From contig NW_026515482.1 in the NCBI RefSeq assembly GCF_014898815.1, positions 1,860,001-1,924,000 on the forward strand: a stretch of 64,000 nucleotides of DNA, read 5' to 3'. The DNA is from Panonychus citri. Its lineage: Eukaryota > Arthropoda > Arachnida > Trombidiformes > Tetranychidae. This document shows positions 18,858 through 29,028 of this stretch, piece after piece. The position numbers and the translations under genes are program-made. The notes under the pieces were generated by a model, which saw only the letters and a list, made by a program, of their open reading frames with translations, was not told the DNA's origin and did no database searches. How positions within the stretch are numbered: position 1 is the stretch's first letter; each line of letters begins with the position of its first letter.

Positions 18858-19506
18858 TTGACCAAATTAAAAAAAGAAAGACATGTGATTAAGAAATCAA
18901 AGGAAAATCAATAGACAATATTTTACTTATTACCAATTAATCCAAAAACAACACCACGAGCAATGGAAAACTGACTAATCTAAATTCAATCAATCCAATA
19001 AACAAAATGTAAAACAAATTAAAGTTCCGCTGTTAATTAAATCACAACAATCACTTCAAAACAAAATTAAATTTTCCTTCCAGATGATCAACCAAACCGA
19101 AGAGTCGAGACTAGTGACATCTAGTGAACTACTAACAACATATTCGTCAAAATAAAAGACTGACACTCGATGTTAACTCACAAATAAACACGAATAGAAG
19201 AGACAAAATGTTGACGACAACAATTTCGTTTGATTAGAACTCGATGAAAATAGGAAAGAATAAATAATTTGATCGCTAATTGTTCGTAATTGTCACAGTT
19301 AAGTGGATTTAATCAATTTCTTTTCAAGTTTACCCGCCGTGGGTAGAAATCGCCCTCTGGTGGATAACGAATGAAACTTATTCTCAATTTTGTCAACATT
19401 GGATAAGAATTGATAATCTTTGGGTTTGTTGTTTTGATTTTTTTTTTGTGTTGAAAAATTGTTCTTGGAATTTGATTTGGTGAGCAAATTTCATTGATAA
19501 ATCCAA
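18858..19506. promoter_or_regulatory. Shared divergent promoter of HYPK(-) and KCMF1(+)
   Basis: Elements seen are an ETS-like GTTCCGCTG at 19024-19032; CTAGTGACATCTAGTGAAC at 19111-19129, with two CTAGTG repeats; and TCGCCCTCTGGTGG at 19350-19363, whose complement CCACCAGAGGGCGA agrees closely with the animal CTCF consensus. Start sites are not determinable by eye. Confidence 0.55.
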
Positions 19507-20973
19507 ATGTCTCAACATGATGGTGTTAGCTGTGATTCTTGTCTTAAAAGTGACTTTCGAGGTAAAAGGTTTAAGTGTTTAAACTGTCCAAATTTTGACC
19601 TTTGTGCTGAATGTTATGAATCTGGTGCCAGGGCAACGGGACATAATCCAAATCATGCAATGCAATGTATTCTTACGAGATCTGATTATGAGGTATTCTA
19701 TGGTGGTGAACCATATAATACGGAACAGGCTTATTCGTTTACCTGCCCGTTTTGTGGACGAATGGGTTTTACCGAGATAACTTTACATGAGCATGTTTTA
19801 CTTGAACATTCAGGGGTAACTCAGGAAGTTAGTTGTCCAATTTGTGCTTCTGTACCTGATTGTGAACCGGCTCATGTTACAGATGATTTTTCAACCCATT
19901 TAGCATTAGAACATCGCAATATTCGACCTAATTCAGCTCGTGTTTTACCAAGTATTAGTGGAAGACCAAGGCGATCACAATTACAATTACATGCTGCTCC
20001 AGGTTTCTCTGCCAGTAGTGGAAGTAGGGGAGAGTCAATGGATCCAATAGCTGAATTATTATCTACTTTATCTGGAGTTCGTCGAGCTGCAAATTTAGGT
20101 CAATCTCAGTCAAATCAAATACAACAACTTCACATGCAATTACAGCAGGAACGAAACGCTGGTTCAGGAAATATTGGAAGCTTATCAAGTGGAGGAAGTG
20201 GCAGTGGACCTGCTGCAGATTTAAGTAATAGTGGAATTAATATTCACGGTAGTGGACGTGGAAGTAGTCAACGACAGTCGAGTAGTAGATCATCAGTATC
20301 TCGAAGACATCAACATACATCATCATCAACCTCAGGATCTGGTCAACAATCATCTCCTAATTTTCCTTACAGAACAATAGCCAGTACCTCAAGTCAATCA
20401 ACTCAACAATCACAACACCCACCAGGTAATTTACCTCCATCTTATCTGGTTGTTTGGACACCACCAACAACCACATCTTCAGGTGTCTCAACAATTGGCA
20501 ATACAATCGCTCCACCCTTGCAATATGTTTCATCCCCATCAACATTTGCAGCTAACATGTTCACAACACCCTCTTCGTCAACACCAACCACCACATCGAC
20601 CACCACTCAGTTTACACCATTAATCTCAACCCTGGAAATTGATAGTCAGCTTGTTGATCAATCTGAACAAATTGATCGAAGTCTTTTCACCCAAGAATTA
20701 TTGCTCAACACTATGATGGAAGGTCGTGGTTTCTCCCATTCCAAGGCCAAATATCGTAGGAATCGTAAAAATCGTAGAAATGGTCAAATGAATGATGAAG
20801 AAAATGATAATGAAAAAACTAATCAAGAAAAAGATGCTAATGGTGATGATGATGAAAATGATAATGAAAGTGACGAGTGTCAATCTGATGAGGAAGATGA
20901 TCCACCGTTAATTGCTAAATTACGACAATTGTTAACACCTAAACTTCCAGAAGACTTGCTACCCTCTTTTTAA
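19507..20973 (+). CDS. KCMF1: KCMF1-type E3 ubiquitin ligase, ZZ and Di19-like zinc fingers
   Basis: KCMF1 works with UBR4 in N-degron and autophagy-linked ubiquitination. 488 residues, intronless. Residues 1-60 form a ZZ finger (Cys9, 12, 24, 27, 33, 36, His46, 50) ending in MQCILTRSDYEVFYGGEP, which matches vertebrate KCMF1. Residues 78-136 hold two Drought-induced-19-like fingers (CPFC...HEHVLLEH and CPIC...HLALEH), with the diagnostic HVTDDF. MDPIAELLSTLSGVRRA is conserved. The middle is Ser/Gln/Thr-rich and low in complexity, then SLFTQELLL, then a basic and acidic tail. The tail replaces the shorter vertebrate C-terminus. The 3' end runs into the right inverted-repeat arm, so its 3' UTR would be antisense to the RPL35 copy B 3' region. 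Confidence 0.95.
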   Translation: MSQHDGVSCDSCLKSDFRGKRFKCLNCPNFDLCAECYESGARATGHNPNHAMQCILTRSDYEVFYGGEPYNTEQAYSFTCPFCGRMGFTEITLHEHVLLEHSGVTQEVSCPICASVPDCEPAHVTDDFSTHLALEHRNIRPNSARVLPSISGRPRRSQLQLHAAPGFSASSGSRGESMDPIAELLSTLSGVRRAANLGQSQSNQIQQLHMQLQQERNAGSGNIGSLSSGGSGSGPAADLSNSGINIHGSGRGSSQRQSSSRSSVSRRHQHTSSSTSGSGQQSSPNFPYRTIASTSSQSTQQSQHPPGNLPPSYLVVWTPPTTTSSGVSTIGNTIAPPLQYVSSPSTFAANMFTTPSSSTPTTTSTTTQFTPLISTLEIDSQLVDQSEQIDRSLFTQELLLNTMMEGRGFSHSKAKYRRNRKNRRNGQMNDEENDNEKTNQEKDANGDDDENDNESDECQSDEEDDPPLIAKLRQLLTPKLPEDLLPSF

Positions 20974-21010
20974 ATCATTTTCGCAATGATTCTAATTGTT
21001 TCTACTCTAT

Positions 21011-22179
21011 ACTATTCTATTTCATTCTATTGATTGATATTATATTTCAATGAGAGAATCCCTGGTATTGATGAAGATCAGATAAAAAGCTGATGAAAAA
21101 AAAACAACAAAATTATACAAAGAAAACAAAGAAAAAGAATAAAAAATATTAAAAATACAAAATGTTGTTGTTGTATAACATGTTAGTTTAATGATAATTA
21201 TTATTCAATAAACATTGAAACAAACACATTATTACAATTAACTTAATTGTTTGTGAGAAAAAAAAATTGTTTTCTTTTCATTAGTTATCATTAATTTTCT
21301 AGGCTTTCAAATAGTATTTGACTTTTGGGTATCGTCTTTCTGATCTCATTTGCCTTTTTGTTTTCTTTGAGCTTTCGGTTGGTGTTAATTCTCGTCGCTT
21401 AGCTCGGGTCAATTTTGGTCTTAAATCAATTGGAATCCGTTTCTTTTTCTGTAAAATTTCCTCAAATTCTCCTTTTGACTTTGAGACATTACAGTTAAAA
21501 CTCTAGCAATATTTTTACGGAAAACTTTAATCTTTGACAATTTAGAAGCTGTTCCACCGGTAACCTTTGCTACTCTAAGGTTTGCCAATTCTTGCTTGAA
21601 TTCATTTAACTTTTTAGACAATTCATCTCGCTTCTTTCCTCGAAGCTCCTTGGTCTTTACTTTAGTCATCTTGGTTAACTAAATTCACAATCAAACAAAT
21701 AAAAAACAAATTAATTAATCACAATAGATGATCAATCTAAAAGAAAGAAAAAAAGAAACAAGAAGAAACAAATTAATTTCTATTAACACAACATATGAAA
21801 AAGAGAGAGAGAAAGAGAGAAAGAAATGTGAACAAGAGACTAAAAATCTCAAAGATTAGAAGCAATTCCAAGACACAATCAGAATTGGAATAACTAATCC
21901 AATGAACAACAACAATGACCCAGGACACTGATCATCACAATAACCAATAGAAATGGAAATTAACTCACCTAATTAATTAATTATCGACAATTTAACTGAG
22001 AAACAATTAAGAAAACAAATCCAACTCCAAATCTAAAACCTCAACTTCCGCTGTGAACGTGATCACTTTTTCTTCCATCTACCGGATAACCGAAACACTA
22101 AACAAACGAGCGCCAAAAACATAATCACTTTTTTCTCACAAAAAGAAAAACAATTTTACAACTTTTTCCATTATTCTAA
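21011..22179 (-). repeat. Right arm of the 1.1-kb inverted repeat (RPL35 locus)
   Basis: Mirror copy of 17136-18268, including the ETS-like element (22045-22053) and the 5' UTR intron donor at 21968. It lacks the 20-base palindrome found at the outer edge of the left arm and has an extra intron segment of roughly 27 bases near 21765-21795. Confidence 0.95.
21299..21669 (-). CDS. RPL35: RPL35 copy B, ribosomal protein uL29 (one apparent frameshift)
   Basis: It reads normally for 74 codons (MTKVKTKELRG... to SQSQKENLRKFY), then continues RKRNGFQLI and stops at 21421. Adding one A to the AAAAA run at about 21443-21447 would restore 123 codons through IPIDLRPKLTRAKRR and PKVKYYLKA to the TAG at 21299-21301; 123 residues is the family length. 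This copy is otherwise complete, with promoter, 5' UTR intron (21679-21968) and strong start context, so it is probably the working gene and the deletion a consensus error. A -1 slip on the A-run is the alternative. Convergent with KCMF1. Confidence 0.85.
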
Positions 22180-23606
22180 AAACACTCAAATTCTAAAACA
22201 ATTAACTTTTCACTATCATTGACAATAAAAAATCTATAATTAATCATCAACTGAGATTCCATGTAAATTAAATCCATCTTATAATTGATATGATTCGCTT
22301 CAGATTTGACCATCAACCATTTCAAATGAACTTTTCACTCTTGAAATTTCATTTCAATGAATCGTTATTCCAACCTAATTAATAGTAAAAGTAAATTGAA
22401 TAACAACAACAATAATAATAGAAAGTTTCGAAAGGATTAAAAGTTGAATTGTTGGTGAAATTGTTATCTGATTATAATGATGACCATTCAAAGGTTATTA
22501 AACTTTTGAACAACTTTCTAATTACAATGCATCAATATTTAGATAAAGTATCAATAGTAATGATAATTAGGGTTGAACAAGTATAATAATGATGGCGATG
22601 AAAAAATGGTCAATTTAAAATGATTGGTCAAGAAGATGAAGAAGATAAATAAGTTAAGAGTTGAATGGCCAGTTAATAAAAGGATAAAAATGAATCTCAA
22701 CTCCCGGAATAAAGTGAAAACTATGTCACTTTCATATGATTAAGATGATAAACAATGAAGATGAAGATGAAGATGAGGAGATGATTAAATATCAAGACGA
22801 TGAAGTCGGTTAACAACCTTGATAATCCCGAATAGAAAAATGGTCAAGCCCTTAAACTTGTTCCAAAGTGAAATAGATTGTTATTATTATCATGATTAAG
22901 AACTTTTTTATTTTTCTTTTCTTCATCTTATTCAATGTAACGAAAGTGGGAGTTGACCGGAGGTTGAAGATAGACTAATATTAGGATTCGTTTGATTAGG
23001 TTAGTGGGACAGTTGAACTGAATTAACTTTAATTGTGTTCTCTCTCAATACAAGTTGAACAGAAAAGAGAGAGTTAGATGAGGATGGAAACAATAGGAAG
23101 ATGAGAGAGAGAGAGAGAGAAATGAAAAAGATGATGATGATTGAAAGAGAGAGTGAGAAAAGGGCTAAAAGTAGACGAAGATGAAAAAGAAAAAGCGAAC
23201 TGACCAATTTAAATTTCTCTCCATTGATGATAGAAAGTGAGGGCGGTGGGCTGATTAACATTCTCTCTCATCTTTTATCATCTTTTCATCATCAATAGTA
23301 CATTTTACTTTCAAACGATAATTATCAATTTGTGAGAGTAGTGGTCAGTTTATGTTTTGTCGAGAGAAGAAAAAAAAAGAAAGTAGAAAAGAATAAAAGA
23401 AAAAATAATAATAAATCGATTTTCTTTTTCGAATTGATCGACGATCGAACGGTTTCATTTTCTTTTCTTCTTTTTTTTTTACTTTTCTTTTCTCCATCAT
23501 CATACTCTTAACTATTTCATGATTGTGGTCACTTTGATGAAGATGATCAATCAAACGAGTAACAATTTATTCAATCTAATTACACTAGTTCACTATTCTC
23601 GTTAGC
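22180..23606. other. Intergenic region before the serine protease
   Basis: AT-rich, with a GA run near 23105-23120 and ATG/GAT repeats. One GAACTTTTTT word lies at 22900. Minus-strand open frames at 23001-23261 and 23345-23554 are low-complexity translations of GA/CT DNA. The protease promoter must lie at its right end, but no TATA box stands out. Confidence 0.5.
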
Positions 23607-24476
23607 ATGTGCCTTAAATTTATATTTATCTTGATATTTTATTATTATTCATTGTCGTGGTTAAATCGTGATTCTTATTGTGTCCTCGGTGTACCTCGGA
23701 AAAACGCGGGCTGCGGGAAGCAGCATATACCCCGTGAGTCTCGAGTTGTCGCTGGAAATGACACCTATGACGGTGAATTTCCTTGGACAGTTTCGGTTCG
23801 TCGTAACGGAGATCATATTTGCGGTGGTGTTATAATAGCTAAAAGATGGATTCTAACGGCGGCCCATTGTGTTTACAATCGATCGCCAACATCGTTTATG
23901 GCTCGAATCGGTGAATTTCACCTTTATCGGCCTGATCATCATTCTCGAGATTATTCAATTGAAAAGATTGTCATTCACACTGATTATGCGGGAATCGTTG
24001 ATTCTGAGACGGGAAGTAAGGCCGATATTGCTCTACTTCGAACTCGTCAAGAGATTCGATTCTCGGAATATGCTTGGCCGGTTTGTGTTCCCTCTTCTGA
24101 GATCTCCTATGCTGGTCAAGAGGCCGTTGTCGTCGGTTGGGGTAAACAAACGGAGAAAAGTGAAGTTTATAGTGATACACTTCAAAAGGCCAAATTGTCC
24201 GTTTTGGATAATGAAAAGTGTCAAAATTGGTATCGGTCATCGGGCTACTTGTTTCCTATTCATGATCATCTTATTTGTGCCGGTTATCAGAAAGGTGGAC
24301 GAGATGCTTGTCACGGTGATTCGGGTGGACCTTTATTGTACAAACTTGCTGACCACTGGGCAGTTATTGGCGTCGTTTCAACGGGTGTTGGTTGTGCTCG
24401 ACCTTTACTTCCAGGTCTCTACTCTCGGGTTTCCTCTTACGTTGATTGGATTGGAAGGTATCTTGCAGAACGATAA
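23607..24476 (+). CDS. Secreted trypsin-like serine protease (S1A)
   Basis: 289 residues in a single exon. The hydrophobic N-terminus (about 3-19) predicts secretion. The short propeptide ends PRESR|VVAG, so cleavage after Arg46 would activate it, and Cys36 and Cys160 probably tie the propeptide to the catalytic domain. The triad is His87 (TAAHC), Asp140 (ADIALL) and Ser239 (GDSGGP). Asp233 in the pocket predicts cleavage after Arg/Lys. Unusual: the residue equivalent to chymotrypsin Trp215 is Thr259 (VVSTGVGCA). No clip, CUB or LDL domain is present. Upstream exons cannot be excluded, because TTCTCGTTAG before the ATG could be a splice acceptor. Physiological substrate unknown. Confidence 0.93.
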   Translation: MCLKFIFILIFYYYSLSWLNRDSYCVLGVPRKNAGCGKQHIPRESRVVAGNDTYDGEFPWTVSVRRNGDHICGGVIIAKRWILTAAHCVYNRSPTSFMARIGEFHLYRPDHHSRDYSIEKIVIHTDYAGIVDSETGSKADIALLRTRQEIRFSEYAWPVCVPSSEISYAGQEAVVVGWGKQTEKSEVYSDTLQKAKLSVLDNEKCQNWYRSSGYLFPIHDHLICAGYQKGGRDACHGDSGGPLLYKLADHWAVIGVVSTGVGCARPLLPGLYSRVSSYVDWIGRYLAER

Positions 24477-25043
24477 TCATCCATCAACACAATTAACAAA
24501 ATTTACACTAATTAACCAATATCACCATGATTGTTAATCAATTTGAATTGTAACTTTAATTCAATTCTAGTCAACAAATCATATGTTTCTGAGAATCGTT
24601 TTTGTTTATTTTCATTGTTGTGAAAGGTTTTTTATCCATCACCGAATTGATTTAAATTGCTAATCAATTACAACTATAAACTATCGATTGAATATTTTTC
24701 AATTTTAACAATTTGAATATAAAATTAATTATATATAAAAAAAGAGATCATTTACTTTTCTGTAATCAAATTAAATAGTAATAATATGAGAAAAACAAAA
24801 AGCAAAATTTGCAATACAAAATGAGATCTCTCAACTTGAGTAGTTTTTTTGTTTGGTTTCGCAAGTGAATCAAAGTTAATTGTTAATGATTAACATGAAG
24901 AAAATTAAATAAATATGATCGATGACTTAACAAGAGATGATATCTTTGGGGAAATGAGAAAAGAAAACACGAAAGAAAAAGTTTCATCAAATGGTAACTC
25001 TTGAAATCCAGTGGACAGTTTAAAATTGTTAATCGCCATCGGG
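24477..25043. other. Tail-to-tail gap between the protease and the 955-residue gene
   Basis: Must hold both 3' UTRs. A plus-strand AATAAA occurs near 24908, about 430 bases after the protease stop. No other feature. Confidence 0.5.
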
Positions 25044-28000
25044 TTAACAACGAGCTCCAGCGGGTATCAGCCTAATCTTTGGCACGGGTGGTTCATAATA
25101 ACAGCCTTTATGATACATTTTCAAAATCCTTTCGGCCATGTAATGGTATGAACGATCTTCATTGTACAGTTCTCTACGAACATCGATTCCTTTTTGTGCC
25201 ATTTCAATCGCGAGTTTTTCTAAAAATGCTTCGAATTTATTAGCTCTTCGAACCTCAACAGGAGCGCTCAAGAAAAGACACGATGAAACCCGTCGGTAGA
25301 AAAGCGGCAGAAATTTCTCCTCAGTACGAACAGGCGGTTTATTCTTTAAAACTGGATCATATTTTTCAGGATTCTTATAATAATCCAAATAATGATGATA
25401 TAAACAATCCACCATGCACTGAGACATATAACCTAAATCAGTTGCGTATTTGGGTTCCATAATGTGAAATCCTTCACACATATCTAAGATGGCGCCGTCA
25501 ATGCCATCAAGACAACAGAGAAATCGAAATAAATTATCATACTCTCTTGGAACAAGGAATCGGAAAATCGCTGAGATACCATTATGGAAATGGGGATTAG
25601 TATCACTGAAAAAAAAAGAAGGAAAAATTTTCTCAATCAATACAAATGTAACGGTGAATATTTTTTATTATATTCGAAAAGATACTCACCCATCCAACAC
25701 ATGGTGAGTTGCATGGAGAATCCAAACATTGTCTTTAAGAATGGCCGCTGTCAGGATAGTCTCGCTAAGATTGTAGGTCTTAATGTCGAGATAAAAACTG
25801 AGACGTTCTTCCAACCAGGGTTGAAGGTAAGCGACTAGAAAGACACTTTCTCCCAACCATTTGAATCGATTTATTATCCAAGTTAATTCTCGCGATGTGA
25901 TTTTCCGTCGAACCTTTTTATTCATAACAAAAGCGATCAAACTAACGTACTGCTCTTTCGATTGACCATTCAAGTAATAATAATCAATCATAGTGATTAA
26001 GCTGTACAAAAGTGACCCAGGTTCCTTTTCAACTTCGGGCCAAGGGATATCATATTCATCTGTCAGATTTTGAATAAGTTTATAAATTGACGCTTTAGCG
26101 ACGGCGATCGTTCTAGGATCCAAACAACTGTCCCAGAGTAGGTGACGAATGAGACGCTCAATCGATAATACAACTCGATCAAAAGGTTTCTTAGTATTAA
26201 CATGGAGCAGGAAAGTTTCTTTGATTAACTTTAAAAACCCCGAAGTTGTAGTATCTGTTGGTAAGATGGTTAATCGATCACCAATAATCGCCTCGAATAA
26301 AGTACTTTGATACTTTGTCTCACAGGGAAAGGACATTAGGCTGTTCAATTCGGTACAGAAAAGTTTACTCAAAAAGGGAATCATATGGTGAGAGTGTTCA
26401 AGTGTATCGCCAACGATAAAATTGAGAATTTCGTAAGGTGAAAGAAAAGCGCCCACAAAAATCTCAGTGCGAATATGATCATATCTTAATGCACCAGATT
26501 TTGATCGCAAGATTGGTGTTAATTTGGCTTTTTCCACATCCAATAAACTGTGAAGACCAAAAAAGTTTGCTCTTGCTTTGAATATTGATGCGATTCGCTT
26601 TTTTGACTTGATTACGTTAAATACTCGTTTAAGAATTATGGTTAATTCCTCAATTAAAGTTCTATCACCCTTACGATAATCACAACGTTGATATGTTGCT
26701 TGTAAGACATCACAAAAGTAGAATATGATAAATGGATCAAGGTAAAATTCAAGATCAATTGTCTCCAGAATATCAAGATACTTGGGTAATCCATATTTGA
26801 GAATGATACAAGTTAAATAACGGGATTCTTCATGTTCTTGGACAAAGAATCGTTTCATTAGTAGCACTTCTTGACATTGCATTTCGTTAAAATTTCCGGC
26901 TGGAGACCATTCACTCCATCCGGCCATCAATGTATCGAAACCTTCAAATTTTAGTTCAGGAAAAGAAATTTCATCCTGAAGAATACTGAGAAAACTGTAA
27001 ATTTCTTTGATCGAAGCAATCATTCCAATAATAGATTCACTTTTGGGATCCTTTAAACAGCTCTTGATAATCTCGATGTCATCTATTTGTTGATTGGGGA
27101 ATAATTTTTCACCAAGTTCATCAATGAAACTGACCACATCTTCAATAAATGGAAGATTAACTTTAACTTTGGTAAAAATTGGATTAACTAATTCTTCCGT
27201 TTCATGTTTCTTGTGTAAATCCAACATTCGAGCTGCTTGTCGAGAAACAGTGACCATAAACTCCTCTAAAGTGACATTGATTAACGCCAAATATATTGAC
27301 AGGTTATCCTTAAAATCAAAGGTCTTAATTGACGATTGATTGAGCAAATGATCAGCAGAATCTTTGAATTCATTTAAAGCTTGTAAATCGTCAACACTAT
27401 TAATAACATTTTCAATATTCCAGATAACAAATAAAACGTTAAGATGAAAATCAGATGATAGTGTTCGTAGTTCCTTTTTGATTAGTTTAACTTGATTATC
27501 GTCGGTAAATTTTCGGAGAAATTTTGATTGAAATTTATACCATCCTTGATCAGCCATTAAATCAATGATAAATGCTAAACCAAAGGTGACCTTTGAGAAA
27601 ATATCAACCACAGATTCATAATAATATTCAGTTGGCTCGGTTAACAATTGTTTCTCTCGAAGGACATTAAGAAATACCAAATCAATGAATCGAGTTTTAA
27701 ATGTTAATTTATCACAAGGATCACAAATATGGGAACAGTTTTTTCGCACCAGGTAACCAGTTTTAGCTAATAGAATTTCGTATAATTCTGGTTTCATAGT
27801 TCGGAGATTAAGCAAATCCAAACTGCTTTCACATTTTTCCAGTCTTTGGTCAAGAGTTAAGGTCAGGTCAACATCATATGGAAGCTGAGGAAAGGAGAAA
27901 GGAAGAACAAATTAAAGATCATCATTAAAGGTAAATCTTGATATCATCAGGACATAATTGATGACCAGCGTAATTAGAATCATTAGAAAAATAGATGAAA

Positions 28001-28117
28001 ACTTACATCATCAAGACCACAATTAGCTCTGTATATAAGTGAATCGATGATCCCCACACTCCAGATTTCAAAGATACCACATTCAAATTGTGGATCCATT
28101 AATTGTAACTGGCTCAT
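25044..28117 (-). CDS. Unrecognised 955-residue helical protein
   Basis: Three coding exons join in frame: 28117-28007 (37 codons, donor GATGAT|GTAAGT), 27884-25690 and 25605-25044, with a last intron of 84 bases. The start is MSQLQLMDPQFECGIFEIWS, preceded by a likely 5' UTR intron (about 28159-28444). The protein is rich in Leu, Ile, Phe and Lys, appears mostly alpha-helical, and has no signal peptide, clear membrane segment or catalytic motif. Landmarks are a Cys cluster NCSHICDPCDKLTF near residue 95, the segment RFLVPREYDNLFRFLCCLDG, and a basic C-terminus PPVPKIRLIPAGARC. I do not recognise the family; an HEAT-like or other helical scaffold is possible but unsupported. Divergent from Nup88 and convergent with the protease. 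Correct splice phases over 2868 coding bases show the gene is real. Confidence 0.85.
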
Positions 28118-29028
28118 TTTAAATCATCAATTTACATGGGAAATTATCGGTAATACTATTAAAAAGAAAAAGAAAACAATTATCATTAGAAAAACAATCA
28201 TAAATCAAAATCTTCTTTCATCATGGTCAACAAGTTACTCAGTTGGTGATTCGTTGCACTAACTCAATCAAATGCAAATTAATTAATTTAACAATAGCTT
28301 ATAAATATCAATCTATAGACCAAATGAAAGACTCGCAATAATATAATATAATTACCAATCATAAGGTCAAAGAAACAAAATCAATCAACAATTAAAGTAA
28401 AATGATAACAAAACAAAGAGGAAAAAAGCCAAACATTTACTTACTTTTAACTTATAAAACGACTCAAATTGATGACTCAGTAAATCATGAACCAAATCCA
28501 CAGAAAATTATCAAGTTTCAACGACTAATTAACACAAAATGAGATCGAACAATCAAAAGAATTAAGTTAATTACTAATTAACGAACTGAAAACCATCAGA
28601 AAATCACAATCGGCAAAAAGAAACAGAAAATTTTCTCTCAAACATTTAAACCGAAAAAAGAAAACCGCCAACTTCAAATACCATTTTCGACCAAAAATTG
28701 GAAACAATTGTTTTCGAACAATTTAAGAACCGAACTGACCAGCCAAGGCTAATTTATTAAATTTTTCATCTTAAATTACGATGAAAATATTTAATTAAGA
28801 TAAACAATCAATTCTTTGAGAAGAAAATTAATTAATTTTTGTTCTTTTTTCGAATTACTCTTCTTTCTGCCAATAGATGGCGATAGAAATTAACGGTTGT
28901 TGTTTTGATTTTATTTTCTCATTTTCCAAATTAATTTGATTATTTTCTCTCTAATTGCTGTTTAATTGTGTTCGTTTTTTTATTCTAATTTAGATTAATT
29001 GTTTTTCATTTTATTATCTATTGGAATC
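28118..29028. promoter_or_regulatory. Divergent promoter of the 955-residue gene(-) and Nup88(+)
   Basis: Holds a probable 5' UTR exon of the minus gene, with donor AAA|GTAAGT at 28444. The element CCAATAGATGGCGAT at 28870-28884 resembles the CTCF-like motif of other promoters in the window. A possible acceptor TTCTAATTTAG just before 28995 suggests a 5' UTR intron in Nup88. Confidence 0.5.

Noticed and set aside
21440..21447. Programmed -1 frameshift as the explanation for RPL35
   Set aside because: No canonical slippery heptamer in frame, RPL35 has no known frameshifting, and Nup88 shows a similar one-base loss without an A-run; assembly error is simpler. Left open in the findings.
23869..24537. 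222-codon plus-strand frame overlapping the protease
   Set aside because: Shadow of the protease in another frame; all protease motifs are in the 23607-24476 frame.
25044..28117. Assignment of the 955-residue protein to a Mediator tail or other large helical subunit
   Set aside because: Compared with remembered Mediator 23 and 24 sequences and found no convincing shared segment, so no name is given.
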